This document shows positions 21,226 through 31,337 of a stretch of 64,000 nucleotides of DNA, piece after piece; position 1 is the first letter of the stretch; every line of letters begins with the position of its first letter. The stretch is from the NCBI RefSeq assembly GCF_018143015.1, contig NC_054741.1, forward strand, positions 39,212,510 to 39,276,509, in the 5' to 3' direction. The notes under the pieces were generated by a model, which worked only from the letters and a program-made list of their open reading frames with translations, was not told the DNA's origin and did no database searches. This stretch comes from Lytechinus variegatus. Its lineage: Eukaryota; Echinodermata; Echinoidea; Temnopleuroida; Toxopneustidae. A program made the position numbers and the translations under genes.

Positions 21226-24200
21226 CTGAAACACAAGCAGGACAAGAAATTATAACAAGTGATAAATCTATCTTAGGCTAAATAAATGTTCAGATATTTG
21301 AGGATGTGTAATACACACGGGCGATGCTAATCATTCAATTTATCTTCTACCTAAGGGCTTACTTCTACCATCAGGTTTGGGTGACTAAAACATCTATGAA
21401 TATTTATTCTTTAATTACACAAAAAACATGATATGAAATTAGCTTGGACCAGTCACCTCTTTATAGGTCAAGTCCACCCCAGAAAATTGTTGATTTGAAT
21501 TGATAGAGAAAAATCAAACAAACATAACACTGAAAATTTCATCGAAATCAGATGTAAAATAAGAAAGTTATGACATTAAAAGTTTTGCTTATTTTTCACA
21601 AAACAGTTAAATGCACAACTCAGCGATATGCAAACGAGAGAGTCGATGATGTCTATCACTCACTATTTCTTTTGTTTTTTATTGTTTGAATAATATAATA
21701 TTTCAATTTTTACAGATTTGACAATAAGGACCAACTTAACTTAACCATAAACTGTTAATAAATTGGTAATTCCACATGTTCAGGGAGAAATAAAACTTTG
21801 CTGCACTTGACAAGGAGAAAATTAGAATATTTCGTATAATAAAATACAAAAGAAATAGTGAGTGGGTGACGTCATCAGTCTGCCAATTTGCATACCGACC
21901 ATGATGTGCATATAACTGTTTTGTGAAATTAAGCTAAACTTTAAAATGTCATAACTTTCTTATTTTACACCCGATTTTGATGAAATTTTCAGTGTTTTGC
22001 TTGTTGGATTTTTCTCCTTTTTTTCAAATAAACTTTTTGTTAGAGTGGACTTGTCCTTTAACTTGTTGAATTGTCCAGCCTAAAACCAGGGTTGCTTTGA
22101 AATGAAATCTATTGACTAAAGATCTTGGTACAAACTGCATTTCTACAGGAAATGTAAGAAAGACTAACTACCATCAGTGGAAATGTATGTTATGAATTCC
22201 TATTCTTGATAGTATAGTAAGGATGAATAATGAAATTGTAATTCCATTCACAAACCTGGTTTAGAAGTGTCCACTTGCCCTCTCTTTGCCCGCATACAAT
22301 AGTCCCATCGAACCTCAGGGCTTTGGATAAACCTTGACAGGTGTTCAAATAATTCCCTGAATGGCAGTAGAGATGCCTGATAGACAGTATAATACAGCAT
22401 AGCTGACCTCCACAAACAAGGATCATCCCTCCCTAGGACACTGTGAAGACTGGCTAAACCCTCCTCTGTAGGATTCATTGGAAGTAGCTTGTGTCGCTTA
22501 CGACCTCGGTTGTTGTGCCAGGGTTGGTAGCGGTTATTGGCACTTCTCATATAATGAGTTCCTAATAGAAAAAAAAAACATCATTGTAATTTGCAACTTA
22601 AAATGGTACATGTATGTAACCTGCAAACATGTCAAAGTAGTAGATACCAATGATAACTGTTAGTACTTTAACAAAATATGGTAATACTGAGGTTAACTTT
22701 ACTTTCTCTCTCCTTTGTTATTGAAGAATAAAAATTTGATTCAGATATGTTAGCTTTCAATAATAAATAGATCCTGATGTCCTGATTACAACTTCATTTC
22801 TTAAAATGATGCAGGTAATTTTTCCTTCATGGCCTTAAAAATGTCAAATCAAACAAAAGGTTAATTACCAAATCTGTATTTTCGGTATTTGAAACTTCAT
22901 AACAGATCAAAAACTTACCAATCTCATGCTGAAGTAATCCTTTGGCCCAACCTCTCCTCAAAACTTTACTGTTCACATTCATGGTAGGTCGTGATCTTAG
23001 TCTGGTCATAACTGCTCGAGACAAAAGATCGGGGGTTAGATTCAAGTAAACTTGATTGTCCAGTCCTTCTGCATTCACAAATCCTTTGAAGAGTCCAGTG
23101 AATTCTGTTTCTGTAAGTCGAGCCCCAGCAATAGCCTCCTCAAAAGCCTCATAGCTTCCATATCTATCTAGAGCATTCTCCATGATCCTCAAAGCCTAAG
23201 AGTAGAAATAAAACATCTAATTATTATTGATGCAAAGGATTGAAAAGCACATACCGGGTATATTAGAAAGGTACATATAAACCAGGGGCGGTGAGGCTAA
23301 TTTGAAAGTGGGGGGGGGGGTGGCACTGGGAAAAAGGGCACCTTTTCTTTCATTCAGGGCACTATCTTAAAACAAAGAAAAAATTACTGACCTACAGGGG
23401 TGTGATGAGCAAAAATTTTGAAGGGGCTAGATGTGTTGCATCACTTTTAAGTTTATAAGAAGCTGCAAGTGAGCAAAAATTAGACATTTTATGATAAAAA
23501 TCCAATTTTGTGATAGAATTTCAAATATTCAGAAAATAATATATTTCACCCTTGTCTCTTTCCTTCTCTTATCTTTTCTCTTTTTTTCTTGGTTGTAATT
23601 TTTTTATTTTATCTTCTTTTTTTTTTGGGGGGGGGGAAGAGTCCCCCATCTGTACGCCACTGTTTATCTACCCACTCACATGACTCATGAAACTTAAGGC
23701 ATGTATGATTATTCTTAAAAGTTTTTTTCCTTCATTAGTAGTAACATATAAAAATGAGAATATTGTTTTCTTGTTTCAAAGGGGCACTCGTTAACACATT
23801 AAAGGGCCCTTCTCAGGTGAAGGGCACAGATTCCACAGAACATGTTCGTGAGTGGCACTTTTCTTAGGTAAAAAGCAAAACTGATTCAAGAAAGGGCACT
23901 TGCAATAGCCAAGTGGTAAACGGGTCCTTCTCAAGTGAAAGGGACACAGAACACATTCATTAGGGGGCATTTTTCGGTAAAAATTGGCATCGACACAAGA
24001 AATTGCACTTGCTAACACCAAAAACGGGTCCTCCTCAGGTAAAAGTTGCACAGTACACGTTCATGAGGGGCGTTTTTCTTGCACTTTTTCGATGCTTCAA
24101 TAAGTAGGGGGGGGCACTGTGCCCCCTCCCCCTAGGATCACCGACCCTGATGTAAACCTTCTTTTCTAGGGATTTATAAAAAAAATCCAGGTGACAATTC

Positions 24201-25197
24201 CTAGTATCCATAATCCTGAGTAAGTGTACATGTAGTCAACATATTTCAGCAGAACAAAAAAGATGGTACAGAGAGAGACTGAAGATTATAGTCTATGTTT
24301 GTGGTTGCATGTTTAATTAGTAGATATTTACTCTTTAGTTTAAACAAAGTTTAGCCAAGGTAATTGCTGGTCAGTATGCACCATTCTTCAGTTTTATTGA
24401 AAATTAAATTGATCACAACTACACCTCCACAAATTAGCGGTTCGAATCAATCTTATTTACATTAGCTTCCACAGTGCTTAGAAATAGGCGATGCCACAAA
24501 ACTTACAGTAGCTTACCTGAGGTATAAGTTTGTTGGAAGCTTGACTATAGCTCTTCATCACCTTTTCGGATGCTGGATTATCATATTCAAATTCAGGGTT
24601 GTAACGACCCCTTAATCGCATGAATTTCTCCTTTTCTGATTGAACATTATTTGGTTTGATTGCTTCTAAGATGTACACTGATTTTGTCTTTTTCTTCTGA
24701 GGTTTGGCTTTATCACCATCTTCTGTAATCGATTCATTTTTCAGGCTTTGTCTTTGATTTTTTGGATGATGTTGTGAATCTGAATGTTCCGATGCCGAGA
24801 CTGCTGTGCTTGAACTTGAACGCTTTCCAGATTTTCTTGATCTTGCAAGTCCCTCATCTTTCTTTTTATTAATTCGTGGTAACTTCCCGGGCATGCCGGG
24901 AGGTTTCACCTTTTTATCCGTATCACCAGACTTCAATTTCCTGCGGGGACACTTTCCTGTTGAAGAAACAGAAGCAACACTTTTATTGTCAGCAACACAC
25001 AAGACTGACTGAGGACTTGATGGATGCACCGGCGTCAACTGCGAACATGCCAATCCATCGGGGTTGCGCTGGATGCTCTTGGGCCGGGCGACTGGACGAA
25101 GTTTATTTCGAGTCAACTTTCCTCTTCGATTTAATAGATGATGTTGTTTTATTGGAGTAATAGATGTATCTATCGGCAAAGATTCTATGGCAATCAT
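20942..25197 (-). CDS. MATCAP2: MATCAP-family tubulin tyrosine carboxypeptidase (DUF1704), complete, four exons
   Basis: Exons 25197-24517, 23195-22919, 22561-22256 and 21225-20942 join in phase to 515 codons plus stop. The ATG at 25197 follows an in-frame TAG at 25227-25225. Residues 1-170 are basic, Ser/Pro-rich and probably disordered. The DUF1704 domain starts near VYILEAIKPNN (174) and runs to the end. HEIGTH (317-322) is the HExxxH zinc motif of this family; a TEEG Glu at 353, 31 residues on, is the likely third ligand. Other family blocks are RAKRGQVDTSKPG, DQVYLNGALQVLR and FALVKMGRVAY-like sequence (here DFHALVKMGRVAY). MATCAP proteins remove the C-terminal Tyr of alpha-tubulin on microtubules. 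Introns 1 and 3 hold transposons. Position beside an EEPD1-like gene favours MATCAP2 (KIAA0895) over MATCAP1, but invertebrates may have a single ancestor of both. Confidence 0.93.
21465..22060. mobile_element. Foldback MITE family 2, copy 1 (in MATCAP-like intron 3)
   Basis: The ends AGGTCAAGTCCACCCCAG and GAGTGGACTTGTCCTTTA are inverted. The arms pair imperfectly over most of the 596 bp (for example AAAATTTCATCGAAATCAG against TTTTGATGAAATTTTCAGTG). The right arm keeps a perfect TGACGTCA at 21867-21874. Other copies: 25666-26276 and 46412-47011. Confidence 0.88.
22256..22561 (-). CDS. MATCAP2: MATCAP-like exon 3
   Basis: The acceptor ctattag precedes GA ACT CAT, completing Gly and giving Thr-His of HEIGTH. 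It continues through WHNNRGRKRHKLLPMNPTEE to DTSKP plus one base, with donor gtttgt. Confidence 0.93.
22919..23195 (-). CDS. MATCAP2: MATCAP-like exon 2
   Basis: The acceptor cttag precedes GCT TTG AGG ATC ATG. Encodes ALRIMENALDRYGSYEAF onward to LLQHEI plus the first base of Gly, with donor gtaagt. It carries His317 and Glu318 of the active site. Confidence 0.93.
23283..24149. mobile_element. G-rich TIR element with GGGCACT units (in MATCAP-like intron 1)
   Basis: The left end CAGGGGCGGTGAGGCTA and the reverse complement of the right end, CAGGGTCGGTGATCCTA, agree at 13 of 17 positions. The interior has G runs next to each end and three or so diverged units of GGGCACTTG, CAAGTGAAAG and ACATTCATGAGG-like sequence. 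No protein is encoded. Confidence 0.7.
24517..25197 (-). CDS. MATCAP2: MATCAP-like exon 1
   Basis: Encodes residues 1-227, from MIAIESLP to SNKLIPQ, ending on a full codon CAG before the donor gtaagc. It contains the basic low-complexity N-terminus and the first conserved block (YNPEFEYDNP). Confidence 0.92.
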
Positions 25198-25665
25198 TAT
25201 ACTCGAAGTATATTCATCTTTCTTCTAATCGTAACCAGTGGTGAATTTTTGAATAAGAAAGCGTAGTTTGGTTCGTTTCAGAGATTCGTATGACTACGAT
25301 CCAATCTAGCTCGCTATGCACAAATGCTTGGCAACAGCACAGCTGATGCTGCAAAAACAACGCAATTTTCAATGTAAAAATTGAATCGAAAGAGGGCAGT
25401 ATAGCACAAACGACGATGCTTGAATATGCGAGTCGACCTCAGCCCTATATATTATATCATTTAAAAATTATCATTCTTGTTGTTATTATTTTACGACTTT
25501 TATTATTATCATTGTTTTGGGGTGGGGGTTAAGGGGATCCAATTTCAATTAACACTACCGTATCCAGCATTAACTATGACAAAGAAATGGATGGGCGCTG
25601 GGCCCATGAACAAATAGAGTCAGACAATATTTGGGCCCATTAGCCTAATGCTCTTGAGTGATGCT
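25198..25665. promoter_or_regulatory. Upstream flank of the MATCAP-like gene
   Basis: Contains 5' UTR sequence with an in-frame stop at 25225-25227 and the probable promoter. No TATA box or other element can be asserted. A foldback MITE begins at 25666. Confidence 0.35.
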
Positions 25666-26276
25666 TTAAAGGTCAAGTCCACCTCAGAAAAATGTTGATT
25701 TGAATCAATAAAGAAAAATCAGACAAGCACAATGCTGAAAATTTCATCAAAATCGGATGTAAAATAAGAAAGTTATGACATTTCAAATTTTCGCTTATTT
25801 TTAACAAAATAACTATATGAACGAGCCAGTTACATCCAAATGAGAGAGTTGATGATGTCACTCACTCACTATTTCTTTTGTTTTTTATTGTTTGAATTAT
25901 ACAATATTTCAATTTTTACGAATTTGACGATTGGGACCTCCTTGCCTGAAGCACAAAATGTTAAAATAATGGAATTCCACGTGTTCAGGGAGGAATGAAA
26001 CTTCATTTCACATGGCAATGACGAGAAAATCAAAATATTTCATATTTCAAACAATAAAAAACAAAAGAAATAGTGAGTGAATGACATCATCGACTCTCTC
26101 ATTTGGATGTAGCTGGCTCGTTCATATAACTGTTTTTGTGAAATGAAGCGAAACTTTGAAATGTCATAACTTTCTTATTTTACATCCGATTTTGATGAAA
26201 TTTTCAGTGTTATGCTTGTTGAATTTTTCTCTTTTTATTCAAATCAAGTTTTTGTTGGGGTGGACTTGTCCTTTAA
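25666..26276. mobile_element. Foldback MITE family 2, copy 2
   Basis: The ends TTAAAGGTCAAGTCCACCTC and GGTGGACTTGTCCTTTAA are inverted, with long imperfect arms. The CRE-like positions have decayed to TGATGTCA (left arm) and TGACATCA (right arm). It lies about 470 bp upstream of the MATCAP-like start codon. Confidence 0.88.
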
Positions 26277-26734
26277 GTTTGTTCAGGCGCGTACCCCCAA
26301 AAAAAGAAGGGAAAAAAGATGGAAGAAAAGGAAAAGCGAAGGGAGGAAATGGAAAAAAGATAGCTTTGTGTGTGTTTTTTTTTTTCTTTTTATTCTTTAC
26401 TTTTTTTCTCAAAAGAGAAACTCCTTTACTCTTGCTCTAAATTTATATATGAATTTTTACTTCCGCGCTGCACGCGATTAAATGACAATATTGCAGTTCT
26501 CCATCGTTTCCCCGACCTTTTCTCTAACCTTTTTTTTCCACTTTCAGCCATATGTGTTTCTTGCCAGGTAAAGTTCAAATGTATACATTAGGGCATGGAA
26601 TTAGAGTAAGGTTAGGCCGAAGTATATGAAGTTATATCTTTTTTTATTTTTTTAATTGATCGCGCAACTTCTGGTCGGGTCTGCTCCGGGCGGGTAAAAT
26701 CTTTCTATCAATTTCTGCCGTCACCTCCACACTT

Positions 26735-27415
26735 CAGGATAAGTCACAGAAATTTTACATATCCATTTTAATATAATTTCAATAAATCACAGAAGTTTCA
26801 ACTTTTTGCGCACTATTTTCTTTGTAATGAAGTTCAATAATCTTAGAAAATCATTTGAATTAAAGCCGATGGGGTATTAGAGATATCTGTATTTGATTAA
26901 ACGTCCGCCCTTTGAAATTTCAGAGTTTCATTGCTTTGCGCGGGGAGGAATATCTTCTTCCCGGCATAATTCTTCTCCTCTGTTTTGCGAGTTAACGATA
27001 TCACTGTCGCTAAATTGTTTGTAATCAAATCTGATCTTTCCGAGGGAAGTATTCAATATATCTTAGAGAATACCCTTTTCTCGGGACCCCTTTCTTTGCA
27101 AAAAAAAATGATAGAACGCTTTAGCTTCCGCGCTTCGCGCGGGGTTATTATTTTAATTTCCTCCATTGTACTTTTTTGTGCGTTCACAATCACTTTTGAA
27201 AACAAGGTTCAAAATCACAATAAAGTCAACTGAATTGGAGCTGATAAAGGTACTATAGACAAGAGAGACGGCTCCTTTTCATTTTAATTTATGAAACACC
27301 GAAAGCCCCTCCCTGCACCCACCGCCTAGGGAACGCACTTCGCGCGGTCTGTATGTGTAGTCACGCTTCGCGTGCATTTACCGCCCCCTCCAAAATGAAA
27401 TCCTGGCTACGTGGT
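26735..27415. mobile_element. Repeat with CGCGAAGCGCG-type boxes, orientation 1
   Basis: The reverse complement of this block recurs at 41815-42505. Shared segments include AATCACAGAAGTTTCAACTT, TTAGCTTCCGCGCTTCGCGC and GGCTCCTTTTCATTTTAAT. The right end AATCCTGGCTACG is inverse to CGTAGCTAGGATT of the other copy. No protein is encoded. Confidence 0.8.
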
Positions 27416-29198
27416 TGAGTTTGTTCAACAATACTCGTCATTTCACGGCTGAATGAATATTTAATGAAAACAAAAAAAATGCGATTTTCAAATATCTTAA
27501 GCAACTATACTGCTTCGTTTTGGGAACTGAAATTATCTTATTAACCTGTGTTTGGATATGTTCATGACTAATTGATGCTTCATGATTCTAAGCCGTTTGA
27601 TTAAACATTCACACTTGAATGAACATGTGGAATGTTGATAGATCTTTTTTATGTTTGCATGTCACAAACCTTCTTGCATAGTTCATTTGATTTGATTTTT
27701 ATGAAAACCCCGATGTCTAATGAATAGTGAGCACACAATTATGCAAATGAGATCGTTTAAGCACGAGTTCAAGGCCTTAGCCCTTGGCCTTGGTCCCACT
27801 TTGTGCCGTATCGAATGAATGTTTTGTTGTGAGCGCCTTCTGGATATAGTGTCTCTCTGAAACCATGGAGAAGTTTCATGAAAAATCTGTTTGCAGAACT
27901 AATGAAATCGTCCATGAGACAAAACGTCATTTAACTTTGATTTCCTCTATCATAGATTTTGATTTCCTCTCTCATAGAACTTGTGTGCATAAAGTTACCC
28001 CTTATTCAATATGGTGGAACTTTTTTTTCTTCAAAACTGTCTTGCGCAAGTCATATGGCAGTAATGGGTAGAATTCTGTGCAAAAATGAAATCGATTTGT
28101 TTATAGTTATGGATGAGTGAGCACGCATCAAGGGGGGGGGGGTGGCATTTTCAATGTCACAAATTCATTTTGAGGGGTTATAAAATAAAAAATGGGGGCA
28201 AATTCAGTTTTAAACGTGATTTCAATGCTGTTGATTTTATCATCCGTCATTTTTATCACCACACACTTTCCGAACTTTTACACTGTCATGAGCGAGCACA
28301 CTTGAAAACGTAGGAATAAATACTCTTTATGTTGCACAAATGTATTCTTTTCCTAACAATTTCTCAGGATCAATCCAATTTATGGACAAATCAGTGGCGG
28401 ATCAAGAATTTAAAAATGGGGAGGGGAGCCACTAACATTTTTGCATCACTTTTTATTGTCAGTTTTACTATGGATTACAAGTTTAATAATCGACATTTTG
28501 TTTAAACAATTTACTTGAAAAGGCAATGTCTGCCTTTTGTTAATAATTACTTTTAATGGCTGGTTTCACCAAAATGGCAATCTTCCTTTTCTATTATCCA
28601 TTTGATATTTCAACATGTTGGGCACGGCCCTCCTTTCAATTCATTGACTTTATTTTTGTTTGCTCTTGCCACACCTATAGAATAATTTCCGAATATTTGG
28701 TGATTGGTATTCTTGTTCGATTCTTATAGGACTTGTGCTCAAATATGTTCAATTATCATGCCATGTATGTCGTATTCCTTTATTCTTTATTCACTATACG
28801 TATTTGAAATTATATCTTGATATTTGAATGTACTATTTAGGTGTATCTCACTACATATTATTTTATTTTGGAGCTTCTCACTTTATGTCCTCCGCCAATG
28901 TCTGTTTCGATTATATTCGTTCCGTTCTCACCTACTTTGGATCGTTCACACTAGGTCTTTGCCCTTCGTTCTCGGTTTTGTGTAAGAATCATTTGTGTTG
29001 CGCCTCCTCTTCATGTTCTTTATGTGTTTTGTGTTCTTTGCCTTCTCCCCTCGCTGTTACTTTGCTTGACTGCCTTTTATATGACCTTGACCGACACTTT
29101 ATTGGACATAACACAACACTTTCGGATATGTACTGACTTCTTAGCATACACACCAGTTTCCATTTACATCATTTGATAATGATGACTTCTTTATCGAA
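27416..29198. other. No gene seen; G-rich patch and possible element end at 28392
   Basis: AT-rich sequence with a G run at 28132-28142. CAGTGGCGGATC at 28392 resembles the left end of the CAGTGGCG-type DNA elements in this window. Part of 28.8-29.2 kb may be the 5' region of the LINE that follows. Confidence 0.35.
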
Positions 29199-29960
29199 TT
29201 GAGACCTAAGGATACTGTACTTAGCAACCCAATGAATCCTTCTTTTTATGATAATTTTGTTACTAAGAATATAAATTTAGCTTCGGAAGAATTGGATCTC
29301 GATTTTGAACAGGATCATGATATATTGCAAAATCCTTCTTCTGAGTATATTACGCAACATCAGGTAAATAATCTTACAAAAAAAATTAATGACGATACAA
29401 TCTGCATAATGGATGCCAATAGAAGTTTCAATAAACATTTTGATGAACTTCAGTTATTTTTTAATAACACTTCAAATTCTAAAAAAAATGCCCCTTTTCT
29501 TCAATTGACCTCACCGAGACATGGATATCGTGCGATTCTAACCATCCATTTTCACTAAACAGATATGATTTCGTAATGAATAATCGAGAAGACAGACCTG
29601 GTGGTGGGGTAGCGTTCTATATTTCACATGACTATGAGTATACGGTTTGTGACTATCTCAACTCCATGAACCCCACTGTAGAATCTCTATTTATTGAAAT
29701 TAATATTCCTGGTAGCAAAAATATGATTATTGGTGTAGTTTATAGACCCCCAAACTCAAATACGAATGACTTTCTAACTTACCTTTCCGAAACAACAATA
29801 ATCCAGCTCTCGTTAATAAGGATGTAGTATTTATAGGTGATTTTAACATTGATTTATTGAAACACAACAATGCATCTCAAGATTTTCTTGAAACTTTTTT
29901 TTCGGCCTCCTTCTTGCCACTGATTTCTAAACCTACTCGTGTAGTTAAAGAAATTGCTAC

Positions 29961-31337
29961 CACTGGCGTAAATCCGGGGGGGGGGGATGGGGGGATATAT
30001 CCCCCCACTTTTCGAGGAGGGGGATGGCCTGTACAAACATCCCCCCCACAAAAAATCACAAGAGATAATTGTTTTGTTGGTGAAAATTCTTCCTAAAATA
30101 CCGCTTAACAAATAAAACAATATCATTGGATCATAAAATGCAAATAAAGAGCAAGTTCATCATTTGCAAACGAAATACTTTTGTCCTTATTATAACATTG
30201 AAGAGAAACCCCCGTTTCTTCCAATTCATCAATGTTGGGGTTTTGGGGGGAGGGATTAAGATGGAATGTTAAAACATTTTGAATGTAATCTCTAATAAAA
30301 CCATTAAACCATCATGGGGGGCACATGCCCCCCCCCCATCGGCTGACCGACCCCCCCCAAAAAAAAAACAGGGGGGAAGGAGGGAGAAAGGAAGAGAAAC
30401 GTAGTGGGAAAGAAGAAAATATAATTCATTATAATGTTATATTATAATTATTTATGTTACATTACATAAGAAACATTTTTATAATAACTTTATGAAACAT
30501 AATTTGCCCAGGGCCTACGTCTTCATTGTTCCTGGTGCTCGCATTGTCTGTTTAACAAGATATATAATCCTGTTGTACTAAAACATCACGTTTTCAAGTC
30601 AATATAAACCAAATATATTTTCTAGCACTTGAGTTATCATATATTGACATATGCTTCTTTTACATGACTCAAAAAGTGATTGCCCCATGTTAAGGTCTCC
30701 GTATATAAACATTTCCTGTCCGTGATTACGTTCGCATTAGTGGATTGGTGAGATATGTCTGCTCTTCGTGAATTCCTAAAATCAGTCCTTAAAATGTCCC
30801 TCCTTCTGATCTGAATATGAAAAATTTTCAGCTCGCGCTTCGCGCTCGCATCATTTGGTTAATGGAATACCTATATGGTCATAGTTAATTCCTACAAAGA
30901 AACCTTAGAATGCCCCACTTCAGGTCTGAAATTATCTAAATTTTCAGCTCGCGCTTCGGTGAGATGCGTATGATAATCATGATTGCAATGACTACAAAGA
31001 GTGTTTCATTTGTTCAGATGTAATTCTAATAAAATCAGCAAGCGCTTGGCACTCGCATTAGATGACTATGGTGAGATATGCATACTCTTAATGGATTCCT
31101 AAAATATATTCCTTAAAATCTCGCTGTTTGTGGTCAAAATATACGAAAATTTCAGCTCGCGCTTCGCGCTCGCATTGTTTAGCAAGACAGGTACCTATCA
31201 TGATTACATAAATTTGATTATAATGTCCCTTTTTAGGTGTGAATATAAAAAAATCAGCTCGCGCTTCGCGCGCGCACTCAGTGATTCAAAAAGTTTGCTG
31301 GTGCCCCCACAATGCCATGACCCACGGAACGCCAGTG
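29961..31337. mobile_element. DNA element inserted in the LINE, with CGCTTCGCG boxes
   Basis: The ends CACTGGCGTAAATCC at left and the inverse of GGAACGCCAGTG at right bound a 1.38-kb block that splits LINE endonuclease from LINE RT sequence. The left part carries G runs and ATATCCCCCC inverted pieces. The right part (30730-31280) is a tandem array of 90-117-bp units, each with CAGCTCGCGCTTCGCGCTCG or a decayed form. Confidence 0.7.
30829..31276. repeat. Tandem units with a GC palindrome box
   Basis: The box CAGCTCGCGCTTCGCGCTCG or a variant starts at 30829, 30945 (shortened), about 31036 (decayed), 31153 and 31255. Each is preceded by an AT-rich segment of the type GTCTGAATATGAAAAATTT. Inverted relatives occur at 40500-40870. 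Confidence 0.75.

Noticed and set aside
30829-31276. CRISPR-like array of short palindromic repeats
   Set aside because: Units are whole diverged repeats in a eukaryotic transposon, with spacers similar to one another rather than unique.
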